DNA of 64,000 nucleotides from Przewalskia tangutica (taxonomy: Eukaryota; Streptophyta; Magnoliopsida; Solanales; Solanaceae), in NCBI GenBank assembly GCA_029844215.1, contig CM056738.1:43970388-44034387 (forward strand), read 5' to 3'. A program made the translations under genes and the position numbers. Numbering within the stretch: the first letter of the stretch is position 1; each line of letters begins with the position of its first letter. The notes beneath the pieces were generated by a model that saw only the letters and a list, made by a program, of their open reading frames with translations, was not told the origin of the DNA and did no database searches. Of this stretch, positions 1-11,500 are shown one piece after another.

Positions 1-532
1 CTAACTCCTTTGGTATGAAAGATTGTTATATCTATTCTCTTGGTAGTAAGGATCAAAGTACATTACTCTGTAAACAAGATGATATTGACCTCAAGTCTAA
101 GGACTTTTATCTCCCACACGCCGATGACATTATAGACATATAACAAAACAATACATCAGCAGGGCGTACCAATACTTCAACAAGTATCCATGTGTCCATC
201 ACGAGTTGCTATAACTCGTAGCAAGTAAGACATAATACATCCCTTAAGGATATGATGCAGACCACATGTCGACGTATCCTATATCATCGATATCCCAATT
301 TCGATGATCATTAGTCGAGGTAATTTAAAAGTTACGTTATAACATTAATTCTCATATCATTAATAAACACGTAACCTCCAAGGATGCATTTATAGAATAT
401 TATAAACAATCTATTAATAATTCAACAAATGCAAATTGTCATTATATTAATCATCATTAATATAAATACGAATGTGTATAAAGTACATTATGTCATAATA
501 CAGATTATCTCTAGGACATACATATACTTTCA
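1..532 (-). repeat. 3' LTR of the copia element, partial
   Basis: From about position 50 this stretch matches 7243-7719 nearly base for base. On the minus strand the LTR opens with TG at 531-532, directly after the purine-rich tract. About 0.95 kb of this LTR lies outside the window. Confidence 0.9.
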
Positions 533-545
533 ATCTCCCACTTGG
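533..545 (-). other. Polypurine tract of the copia element
   Basis: On the minus strand this reads as a purine-rich AAGTGGGAGAT-like tract directly before the LTR TG. It is the expected primer for plus-strand DNA synthesis. Confidence 0.7.
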
Positions 546-546
546 C

Positions 547-1960
547 CTAGAGCCAATCGCCAACATATCTAATACCCATGTTCTCAAAATGACCATTATG
601 CTTCACCAAGCTTAATGGTTTAGTAAACTGGTCTGCTAGATTATTGTCTGTGGAAATATAGTCTATCTTGATATCTTCAACTTCCACCATCTCTCTCAGG
701 ATGTGGTACTTCCTTGGTACATGCTTGTTTCTGTTTGTTGATCTTGGTTCCTTTGCATGTGCAATGATACCAGTGTTGTCACAATAAATGGTTATTCGAC
801 AACCAACATTCGGAACAACCCCTAGTTCCTTCAGGAACTCAGAAATCGCGACAAAGTCTTTAGCGACCTCCGTCTGACAATGTACTCGCCGATGGTCAGT
901 GCGTAGTAGTAGCTGCTTGGAACTCTTCCGGCCTGACTCTTCGTTGAAAATGAAAGTGTAACCAGACTGAGATTTGAAATCATCAACATCTGTCTGGAAA
1001 CTAGCATCGATATACCCAGTGGCAACCATCTCATCAACTCCACCATAGACTAAGAAGTAATTTTTTGTACGCCTGAAGTACTTGAGAATACTCTTGACTG
1101 CTTTCCAGTGTTCCTCGCCAGGATTCTGCTGGAACTTGCAAGTCATACTAAGTGCAAATGTCACATCTGGCCTAGTACAGGTCATGACATACATGATTTA
1201 TCCAATAGCCAAAGCATATAGGATCCTTTTCATGCGCTCAAGTTCAATAGCATTAGAATGGCGGCCCTTCTTTGATAACTTGATGCCTGGACCCATTGGA
1301 AGACCGCCTTTCTTGGAATTCTCTATTGAAAAACGTCTAAGAACTTTGTCTATGTAGACTGACTGTGACAGCCCCCAACAATCTATTAGGTCTATCTATA
1401 TAGATCCTAATTCTCACAATGTAGCAGACATCACCTAAATCCTTCATCATGAAGGTCTTGGACAACCAATCCTTAACTGACTGCATAAGGGTCCTATTAT
1501 CTCTCATTATCAATATGTCATCAACATATATAATAATGAAGATAAAACCTTCATCTTTGCGTTTGTAATAAACATAAGGATTCTCTTTGCTTCTGATAAA
1601 ATCAAAAGATTTGATAGCATTGTCAAAGCAAATGTTTCAACTCCTAGAGGCTTGCTTAAGTCCATAAATGGACTTCTGTAGCCTGCACACAATATTTGGT
1701 CTGGACTCACATGAAAAACCCTCGGGTTGTTTCATATACAATTCCTCAATTAGATTACCATTGAGAAATGCAGTTTTGACGTCCATCTGCCAAATATCAT
1801 AATCATAATGTGCAGCTATTTCAAGCAAAATACGAATAGACTTTATCTTAGCCACCGATGAAAAAGTTTCATCATAATCCAGACCAGGACGCTTAGTAAA
1901 ACCTTTAACCACTAGTCTAGCTTTATAAGTCTGAACTTTGACAGATGCATCAATCTTCTT
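547..1960 (-). pseudogene. Copia reverse transcriptase-RNase H remnant
   Basis: The minus strand from 1960 down to 547 encodes the C-terminal half of copia pol in broken frames. The reverse transcriptase N-terminal part is open at 1912-1637 (DVKTAFLNG motif and the following YMKQPEGF block). The catalytic YVDD lies near 1514-1528 after a frame change. The RNase H part is open at 1194-547, with the YCDNTG block and the ADQFTKPL block typical of copia. Normal copia pol is one open frame, so the stop near 1637 and the breaks between 1200 and 1500 are inactivating. The assignment is firm at superfamily level. Confidence 0.9.
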
Positions 1961-2306
1961 CTTGAAGACCCATTTGCATCCTATGGGTTTAACCCTATTC
2001 GGTAATCAACCAAGTTCCACACTTGATAGATATACATAGATTCCATTTCGAATTTTATGGCTTCTTGCCATCTCTTCGAAGAAATGTCTAGCATTGCTTC
2101 ACTGTAGGTTCTAGGCTCGTCATCATCTGGAATATCTAGCTCATTTTGTGTTTCCACAAGCAGATTTAGTTTTTCGGAGGACGATGAGATCTAGGACCTA
2201 CAGAGTTGATTGTCTTCTTGCGATTCGATTCTGGTATGTTACATTGTGAGTAGGTTCTTGTGCGCTGGTCGATCCACCAACATTAGAGCTTTCAGGAATA
2301 TCAGTT

Positions 2307-3400
2307 TCATGTCTTTCCTGAATGGGAGGAAATGCAACTGGTGCAATTGCTCCCAAGATGCATCTTGGAAGATCTTGCATTACGCATTACTCCTCGTAGC
2401 ACTCCCATTTGGCGAAGGAGTGCAGTAAATACCCAATCTTCGCGGAAGCGCCATGAATTCTTGCCTTTATCATCTGGCAAGGATCCAACCTCTTTGTTAC
2501 CTTGTTCTTGAATTTCTTCAAGTTCTATCTCTGTGCAACTCTCATCCTTGTAGACATATTCATCTTCAAGGAAAGTTGCGTTCCTAGAAACAAATATCTT
2601 ATGTTCTCCAAGAAGATGGAAATAGTATCCCTTAGTTTCCTTCGGATACCCAACAGAGTAACATTTCTCACTTTTAGATTCCAACTTATCCGTGATCAAC
2701 TTCTTGACATATGCAGGACACCCCCAAGGCCTTATGTGTCTAAGTGATGGCTTCTTGCCACACCATACCTCATATGGTGTCTTTTTGACTGATTTAGATG
2801 GAACTCTGTTTAGAACATATATTGAGGTCAAAATAGCGTATCCCCAAAGGTATATAGGAAGAGCTGAAAAGCTCATCATGGAACGAACCATGTCAGCAAG
2901 TTCGGTTTCTCTCTCAACACTATTCATCTGTGGTGTTCCAGGAGGTGTCCATTCAGAATGAACTCCATGAAGCTTTAAGTAGTCAAGAAATTCTTTGCTT
3001 AAGTATTCACCCCCACGATCAGATCGAAGAGTCTTGATACTCTTTGAGAGATGTTTCTCAACTTCACACTTAAATTCCTTAAACTTCTCAAAAGCCTCAG
3101 ATTTGTGTCTCATAAGATACATATATCCAAACCTTGATAAGTCGTCTGTGAAAGTGATGAAGTAATAGAAACCCTCTCTAGCTTGAGTCGAAAATGGTCC
3201 ACATACGTCCGTATGTACCAACTCAAGCACCTCCTTGGCACGGATCCCCTTTCCAGAAAGTGGTTTAATGGTCATCTTACCTTTCAAATAGGATTCACAT
3301 TTACCATAAGATTGTAAGTCAAATGGTTTGAGGTAATTTAATTTCCTCACCCGTTCTATCCTTATTTGATCGATATGACCAAGTCTGCAATGTCATAGGT
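2307..3400 (-). pseudogene. Copia integrase with GAG-pre-integrase remnant
   Basis: The minus-strand frame of 347 codons (3350-2307) begins at the end of the pre-integrase zinc-binding region and includes the integrase core: the HTDVCGPF block with the first catalytic Asp, TLRSDRGGEY with the second Asp, and the TPPGTPQ.N block just before the expected Glu. The residues around the third catalytic position are altered (MNSVERE instead of the usual NGVSERRN), so the DDE triad is probably spoiled. An upstream H.C.L.H-like stretch near 3365-3390 is in a shifted frame. Downstream it runs into unrelated reading after the WCGKKPSL region, and pol continues in other frames. Confidence 0.88.
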
Positions 3401-3539
3401 AGGTAGAATTTCTTTCATTTAACTTAGCTCTTTTATTTTGTACTTTAATTTCAATGATGTACATACCTTATCCACTAGAGGTAGAAGCATCTTGTGCTTT
3501 TCCTCCTAGTGCAGTGCAGTCCTTTCTTCCAATGCCCTT

Positions 3540-4256
3540 TCTATTATAGTTAGACATATATCCTTGGCCGGAATCACATTTTCTTCTTCACACCTACCTT
3601 AGGATTTATAGCTGAGGGCGCAGTGACTGCCTTTCCCTTCTTCTTCTGCCATTCCTTACCTTTCGGCTTGGTCCGGATAGAAGAGCTCATCATGAGCAAA
3701 ACTTTGCTCTTGGAAATTAAAGATTCAAAGGTTTTTAACATGTCATGCAGTTCCGGCAGATGGTGGAAGCGATGTTATTCCGCAACCTTATGCCAATCGA
3801 GGTCATCCTTTCTATCAGCCTTATCATCTTCAACACACGATGAGACACTTGGGTCCCTTCACTTAGCTTACACTTGAATAGTTCTATTAACACCTCAATT
3901 TCAAAGTTTGGAACTGAGAGTCATATAGATTCTTCAAATGTTCGGGCATCTCGTTAGGGACAATGTTCTCATGGTGTCTCGTAGTTCCACTGACATGGAA
4001 GACAACATGACGTATCGTGCTGAAGTGGCGTCATCTAGGTTCTTATGGTAGGCTACCTTATCAAATATGACATATTTTGCAGAATCATAAACGGGCACTG
4101 TGGGGAATATTTTGTCCAATACGTATATTATCTTTTCTTGCTTTTAGGACAATTCTTAAATTTCCTTAGCCAGTGTAGATAGTTCGGTCTGGTGAGTTTG
4201 TTCATTTCAACGATAGGTTCGACATTTTGAAGTTTTGAAGATATAGATAGACTCAT
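3540..4256 (-). pseudogene. Copia gag remnant
   Basis: A minus-strand ATG at 4256-4254 opens a frame beginning MSLSISSKLQ that leads into a N.L.W-type stretch resembling the start of copia gag. Several frameshifts follow. Near 3540-3600 there is a lysine-rich stretch resembling the region after a CCHC zinc knuckle. No continuous gag remains. The identification rests on position (between leader and integrase) and on these short matches, so it is less certain than the pol parts. Confidence 0.6.
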
Positions 4257-6209
4257 GAAAATGCAATCAACATTCATTCTCCTAATTTATACACATTCAT
4301 TATAGACTAATTTAACATGACCTTTTGTTTAATTAGCTCCCACTATTTTTCATACTTCTACGACCCCATGGTAGAATACGGACCTAAATCAATATAAATG
4401 TCATAATGGGTCAAGATCCAAACATATGCTATATCCGCGTTTGCTTTGGATGATAACTTCAATAGCACACTTTTGTAGGTCCTCAACCAATTGTAAAACA
4501 ACTCTACAACTCTTGGTTTGATTAAATATCTTTCATTTTAATCTTACGTCTTTAGACTAGTTTGACACTTTGGCGCCAAGATTCATCTAAACAAGCCAAC
4601 CCCATTACACGACTGCGTTTAAATGCCTAAGTAAATTTAGCCTTTGCAAGAAAATACTTTGGTGTAAATACCTACAAAAGTTTATTATCTACTTTATTTT
4701 TAACACATCTATGAAATGGCCTTGGTCCTCTTAGACTTAGAGCAAATGTTTTGACATAAATACCTTTATCGCCAAAAAAGACTTAACACCCTAACAATTA
4801 TAATGGACGACGCGTTATAATTAAACTTGTATTTAATGTTTGGGAAACATTTTAGTTTTCGGAGATTCATTCAAGATCAACAATCAAGTCATATATCATA
4901 TGACATCCTATCATGCAATTTCTAAACACAATTAGATGGGAAACCATTAAACCCAATAGACATGATAAAAGATGGTTTTAATCACATATTGGGCGCCTTC
5001 TACCCAGACAGTTATAGCGGTCATTTGAATTTAAACAATTACTGGGCGTCGCCTACCCAGACAATAATTGCGGACGCTATGCTAATAATATAAATGCATC
5101 ACATTTAACAATTATCACATTTGTATATTATTCAATAATATACTATTAATGATAATTATGAGTCTATTTGTCTAAACTCTATAATCTATGTAAATATCAA
5201 ACAGTCCCTAACCATTTTCTGATTTTAAAATTCTGATTTACGGGAATTCTGTAAATTTTCAGAATTTACACTTTACTCCCTTAAGAATTTAGAATTCAAT
5301 TCTGAACCCTTATAAATTCATAAAAATATAAACTTCAGAAAATATTTTAAAACTTCTGGGACCTGTGTGTAGTTTCCAGAACCTAAAATCAACTTTCAAA
5401 AAACTTTCTTTAATTACAGATTTTCCCGAAAGGACCAAATCTGTCCTATTAAAAACTTTATTTTCAGAAACTGAAACTTCTAAAACTTCAGATTCAGAAT
5501 CTGAAACTTTTAAGTCTTTGTTTCTGATTTTTGTTTTTTTTACAAACGTTGTCGGCACCGCGGTTCCATCTGGTGGCACCGCGGTGCCTTCGAGGCAGTA
5601 ACCTACTATGATCTGCAGATTAATTAGTACTGCGGTGCCTCATAATTATCGTCACAGGCACCGCGGTCCTAACAGGTGGAATCGCGGTACCTTGAAGGCA
5701 GATTGTTCGAAATTAATTTTAAACTTCTAGATGAACAGCACCGCGGCTCCGTGAAACGGGACGCGGTGCCTCGCTTCATCCCGGACAACACCGCGGTGTT
5801 CGATTGTGGAATCGACGCGCCTTAAAACCACTAGCGAACCGCGGTGCTCCATCATGGAACCGCAGTGCCTCTCCTCCAGAATCACAAAATCTGAAATTTC
5901 CAAACCCCTAAAACTGGTTTAGGGCCAGATCTTTCAGATATATCACTTGTATTACCATCACCATTAAAATAACATGTTCATCGACCATCAAATCCAATTT
6001 TCTTCTCGTTCTTCATTTCAATGCACCATACTTTAAGCCGGATAACACATTGACTTGTTCGAATACATAATTGTATTAACATATCTGGTCACAAGGACCA
6101 TGTGTTCTAAAGGTTTAGGGTTGTAAAGCTTTTAAATACATAAAATATAGATCTAAACAAATTCTAACCCATATTATCATTAATATCATTACAAATCATA
6201 CGAAACAAC
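4257..6209 (-). other. Long non-coding leader of the copia element
   Basis: About 1.95 kb separates the primer-binding site from gag, with no coding potential. It contains two hairpin-forming copies at 4990-5006 and 5042-5060 (CTGGG...CCCAG arms, 53 bp apart) and the cluster of paired GC palindromes at 5554-5869, which stands out from AT-rich surroundings. Confidence 0.6.
5554..5869. repeat. Cluster of five paired GC palindromes
   Basis: Variants of GGCACCGCGGTGCC occur with core hexamers starting at 5558, 5579, 5630, 5661, 5682, 5741, 5761, 5791, 5812, 5839 and 5860. Ten of the eleven fall into five pairs spaced 21, 21, 20, 21 and 21 bp; 5630 is single. The copies at 5575-5588 and 5787-5800 are perfect 14-bp palindromes. 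Flanking DNA is AT-rich. Confidence 0.85.
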
Positions 6210-6225
6210 TCAGACTCTGATACCA
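6210..6225 (-). other. Primer-binding site of the copia element
   Basis: On the minus strand this begins TGGTATCAGAG, complementary to the 3' end of initiator tRNA-Met, one base inside the 5' LTR. It fixes both orientation and the inner LTR boundary. Confidence 0.9.
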
Positions 6226-6226
6226 C

Positions 6227-7719
6227 TGTAGGTGTTTACGTCGGGTTCGTACACACAGTGGAATTTGAAAATTTATGTTTCAAACCCGATGACGGTCGAA
6301 CTGCAGTATGATATGTAATAAAAATACAAAGCACATAGTAAATGTAAAACTTCGACAGAAGACTTACATTTTTAATTAATCAGCCTAGCAGTTGATCTTC
6401 GTCGCTTTGTGTAGTCCGATGGTGCACACACAAACGTTCCTCGATTTGTAAGTTCTGAAACTACGATGTAATTTGCTAAGTCAGGAATGCTAGGGATTCT
6501 GACAAAGCTTTCGAAGAGATTTCTCTCTCTTAGGTTTTGGTTGTATATGGAATGGGAGGTAAGCCCTCTATTTATAATTGTAAAATAGAGGCTTAGGATT
6601 TCCGTGGGCTGGGCCCAGCAGAAAATAAGACTGGAAAAAATTGATTTGGCGTAACGTGCAGTACCGCAGTCCCACTAAGGAGGCACGCAGTTACGCGGTG
6701 TTCTTGCACCGCTCCCCAAAATAGACCGCATGATCCATCTATTTTGATCTTTCCCATTTTAATGTCCCGGTCATCAATCGAACATATAGGTATAATCTCC
6801 TTCTAATTACATTCTTCAATCGACGGAACATTTGACTTAGTGTTACCCTTCAAGCCTTTACATCTCGTCAGTAATTACATTAGTATCTTCACGGAACTCC
6901 TAGACTGCGCCGGAAGACGAACCCAATATGTAAAGTTTAGCTACACAAAATATGTGAACTGAACCTATATGTGAGAAGATAAAATATGTTCATTCATGAT
7001 ACACTCAATCAAGCTTAGGATTTGTCAAGTGTCTATCCAAATGACTTGATTATTATAACTCATCTATATTAGGTGACAACAGAACCATGTCGCAGTGTCA
7101 ACCTAATACCATATGAGTACCTGAGTGTTCACTCGAATATAAATTCAAGGAATGAATCCTTTCTTGGCTCACATCCACCTTTAATCTACTTCTTAATGCA
7201 CTCAAAACAAGTCGCGTCTTAGGCATTTGAGCTTAGGACATGATCAAAGTACATTACTATATAAACAAGATGATATTGACCTCAACTCTAAGGACTTTTA
7301 TCTTCCACACGCCGATGACATTATAGACATATAACAAAGCGACATCGTGAGGCGTGCAATACTTCAACAAGTATCCATTTGTCCCTCACGAGTTGCCATA
7401 ACTCGTAGCAAGTGAGACATACTACATCCCTTAAGGATATGATGCAGACCACATATCGACGTATCATATATCATCGATATCCCAATTTCGATGATCATTA
7501 ATCGAGGTAATTTCAGAGTTACGTTATAATATTAATTCTCACATCATTAATAAACACGTAACCTTCAGAGATGCATTTATAAAATATTATAAATAATCAA
7601 TTAATAATTCAACAAATGCAAATTGCCATAATATTAATCATCATTAATATAAATACGAATGTGTATAAAGTACATTATATCTTAATACAGATTATCTGTA
7701 GGACATACATATACTTTAA
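6227..7719 (-). repeat. 5' LTR of the copia element (1.49 kb)
   Basis: The right-hand 480 bp match the left LTR fragment. The inner end reads TG at 6227 in plus orientation, giving the CA end on the minus strand next to the primer-binding site. The outer end near 7719 has a TA-to-CA type change at the last bases. A decayed pair of the GC dyad motif (cores 6664 and 6685, 21 bp apart) sits inside. Confidence 0.88.
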
Positions 7720-8523
7720 AAGTTGTGTACCTATCATAGCTTTATCCAATCCAGTTTAAAATAAATACACCATGTTATCACAAGCTAGAGAAGACTTTGA
7801 ACCCATAATAGAAAAAATAAAATCAAACTAAACAAATAGTACTATTGTACGTCATTGAAGCTGAAGATACAACTGATTTATTTAAGTCAACACCCATTGA
7901 TATCTCATAATGATCCAAGCTCAAGTTTATATTACATTATCCATATACAATACAATTATTGTGTATTAAAGAAATGAAAATTTGCATTTATTTACAAGCT
8001 TAAAAACCTAGGGTCAGCCCTTTTTTAGGCCCTCTGTATTCAGATTAAATTCGATCCAAGTTCATTATGTCCCTCACTGGTAAGGTCTCGTGGAAGAAAT
8101 ACACCAGTTGACTTTTCGAAATTCTATAACCTATATAAGCAACACTCTCCCTTTTCCCTTTTCGTAAGTATCTCTCATATCAATCTTTCTTTCCTAGGTA
8201 CATATGTAAATGCCTATTTTTTTGAACAACTTTTGTCACATTCTTAGTAATAAGTGGACGATCCATTTTATGGGTTTTCCGGCATAGCTATTGATAGAAT
8301 TATATATACAATTTAGAACATTCTTTCTCAACTCAAATACACAGTGTCTAAATTCTAAATCCATCCCCGTTAGTAATTAAGTGACAGAAATAGTGATGGC
8401 CTCATCAAGACAAGATTGTTACTTATTAAATTGCTTGTCCTTTCTTGTATGGAAACTCATATCATCGTAATCTTCGTCTTCGTTTTGTAGTGCATTTGAA
8501 GGTGATTAATATTGTAGGGAAGA
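7720..8523 (+). promoter_or_regulatory. Upstream region and leader of the sulfate transporter gene
   Basis: About 0.8 kb lies between the copia LTR and the SULTR1 start codon, with no open reading frame. A TATA-like TATATAAG lies at 8132-8139. A GTAAGT at 8164 and an AG at 8516-8517 could bound a leader intron, but that would leave a very short first exon if the TATA box is used, so neither is certain. The ATG at 8524 follows a GAAGA context. Confidence 0.45.
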
Positions 8524-11500
8524 ATGAGTCGTCGTGTTGGTGACAATCCCGAAGAAATGGAAACGGACATATCAAGAGTGGCTTCATCACGGAGGCACTC
8601 GGAGAACTTGCAATATGTTCACAAAGTGGGAGTTCCTCCTAAACCAAACTTACTCAAGGAGATCACTGAAACTGTGAAGGAAACTTTCTTTCATGATGAT
8701 CCATTGCGCCATTTTAAGGACCAATCTAAGACAAAGAAATTGGTCCTTGGGATTCAAGCTGTTTTTCCAATTCTTGATTGGGGAAGGTCTTATAATTTGT
8801 CCAAGTTTAAAGGCGACCTTATTGCTGGTCTTACTATAGCCAGTCTCTGTATCCCTCAGGACATTGGCTATGCAAGACTTGCAAATTTGGATCCTCAATA
8901 TGGACTATGTAAGTTCATTCCTCTCTCATCCCAACCCCAATCTTCTTTTCTTTAATAATAGTAGTGTTCGGATTAGCTTGCACACACTTCTACTATTCTG
9001 CTATTCTGCTATATAGGTAACTTATCCACCAATGCTTAGGCCGATTAGAAGTAATCATTTAGCGTTTTCTGACTTTACTGTAATTTGAACCTAGTCTCCC
9101 ATGGTTTCACCCGAGCCGGGTGAAGTTCAACATTTAAGATTCTTTGCAGTGAACTCGACTCAATATTTTCTTGAAATTATGAGTTTAGATTAAATATTTG
9201 TTCATAATATTCTTGTGTTTTCACATATATGTCGATGTTTCGTGTTGAAAATATTGAATTTAGTTAAACCCATAGGATAAATGCGCATCAGCCTATAATT
9301 TTCACTTACCGTTAGGCCACACACTTTATCCTCGCCCTTCTCTACTCCCCTTCTACATTACTTGCCTTTATAATCTAGATTCATGGTTATCTGCCTGAAG
9401 AAAAGGATACTATATCTTTTCTTTTTTCTTTATAGACAGTAGCTTTGTGCCACCCTTGGTTTATGCCTTCATGGGAAGTTCAAGAGATATTGCCATAGGG
9501 CCAGTGGCTGTGGTCTCTCTCTTGCTTGGAAGTATGCTTCAGCAAGAACTTGATCCTGTTAAACAAAAACTGGAGTATCAGCGTCTTGCTTTCACTGCTA
9601 CATTTTTTGCAGGCATTACTCAGTTTGTTCTTGGATTTTTCAGGTACGAGTGTCAAACCTTCTAATATTCAGTGTAAATTTGGACTTTGAATCTATACTC
9701 TGTTTCAAGTAAAATTTCATTGTAAAAAAATAAATAATTAGTAAGTAGTATACGCTTAGTAGTGTAGTGTTGTTATTGTAGGCCCGCTTCGCCTATCATA
9801 CTAATTGATACATTATTAATTATACGTTCCTCGTAGTTTGATTTCTGCTATGTGTTATTTAGTGTACTTTGTTTATCTAATTTACTTGCGGTAGTTACTG
9901 TTTCTTTTTTCGGAATGCGCTATCATAGCTTATTCGCTTTTCATACCAGCATTTTCATACTGCTTTAAATTTGTTGTCCGGGTCTAACTGTTTCTCTTGT
10001 CTTGCCTTGTTGTGCTTGCCTTGCTTATGTTTATGCTTTGTCTTGAGCTGAGAGTCTCTCGAAAACAGTCGCTCTATATACCAAGGTAGAGGTAAGGTCT
10101 GCGTACACTCTACCCTTCCCAGACCCCATGTTGTGGGATTTCAGTGGGTATGTTGTTGTAGAAACTAGAAACCATAACTTTATAATTAAAATATTAGAAG
10201 ATGCTCGCAAAAAATATTATTTTATATAATATTGGACGAAGATGAGGTTAAATGGAATGACATGCACAAAAAGGATATAGCAGTGTCCAACTTTCTCAAG
10301 ATTGAAGCTTAATTATTGTTGTTGAAAATCATAGTTAGAGAAAAATGTTTGACTTCCCAAATAGATGACGCATACAGATGGATATATAAAATAAAATTAT
10401 GTATTGGTTACATGCTTTAACATGTACGTTTGGAGTCTCAATTCATATTTATGACCATACAAGTGAATAGTATTATTATATGTATGCGGCATGCTTTAAC
10501 ATGTATGTTTCTAATCTAAATTCATTTCTATGGCCATGACCGTACAAATGAATAGTATTATATGTATGCCACGTGCTTTAACATATCTCAATTCTTTCCA
10601 AAAATGTATGACTTTTGAGTAGCTAATGCAGCTAGCACTAGAATAAGCTGACTTGGTTATTTTTCCTCTGTAGGTTGGGTTTTTTGATTGACTTTTTATC
10701 TCACGCTTCCATCGTTGGCTTCATGGCTGGAGCAGCCATTACTATCAGCCTTCAACAACTGAAGGGACTACTTGGCATAAAGAAATTCACAAAGGAAACT
10801 GACATTGTTTCTGTTATGAGATCAGTTTTTGCTGCAGCACATCATGGGGTGAGAGAAACTCAATAATCTCAATCTACACCTTATAATTTTCCCTTGAACT
10901 GTCAAAGAGCTAACTATCTTTCTCTTTGAACCAGTGGAATTGGCAGACTATTGTAATAGGAGTGTCTTTCTTGGCTTTCCTTCTAGTCGCTAAGCTCATT
11001 GTAAGAATCAAAATAAATTCCATTCCCTTTAAGTACAACTTCTGTTACCATCATGGTTGCTCTGATTGCCAATTATTTCTCCTTTTATTGTTGAACAGGG
11101 AAGGAAGAACAAGAAATACTTTTGGGTGCCTGCAATTGCTCCATTGATTTCTGTTATCCTCTCGACGCTCTTTGTGTTTATCTTCCATGCTGACAAAGAT
11201 GGTGTCCAAATTGTGAGTTTTTTCCTAATTTCTTATATTATTGGTATATGATATTTCTCTTCTTGTGCCTTACATTCAATCTCATTGTAACATCAAAGGT
11301 AAGACACATCGATCGAGGGATCAATCCTCCATCAGTGAAGGAGATTTATTTCAGTGGTGAATATTTAGCCAAAGGATTCAAAATTGGTGTAATTGCTGGT
11401 TTGATAGCACTAACGGTAACTCATGCTTCCAGACTCATTTCTTGGACAAGCTAGCGTTCTTTTCACGAAAAGCTTACTTTTTTCTATTACAAACTTGTTG

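Larger units (their letters stand above)
1..7719 (-). mobile_element. Ty1/copia retrotransposon, Angela-like (left end outside window)
   Basis: The order read on the minus strand is 5' LTR (6227-7719), primer-binding site (6210-6225), about 2 kb of leader, gag, integrase, reverse transcriptase, RNase H, polypurine tract (533-545) and 3' LTR (1-532, cut by the window edge). Integrase before reverse transcriptase is diagnostic of copia. The RNase H end carries a MGIRY..DWL-like ending, as I recall for the Angela lineage, and an LTR of about 1.5 kb fits that lineage. The coding region has frameshifts and stops, so this copy is not autonomous. The target duplication cannot be checked because the left end is missing. 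It lies in opposite orientation to the sulfate transporter, with the U3 side of its 5' LTR facing that gene. Confidence 0.9.

Noticed and set aside
1082..2961. Plus-strand open frames at 1082-1357, 2210-2428, 2502-2747 and 2692-2961
   Set aside because: They are antisense shadows of copia reverse transcriptase and integrase.
8080..8095. Sulfur-responsive element (GAGAC core on the minus strand)
   Set aside because: A single 5-bp match is expected by chance and the longer element sequence is not matched.
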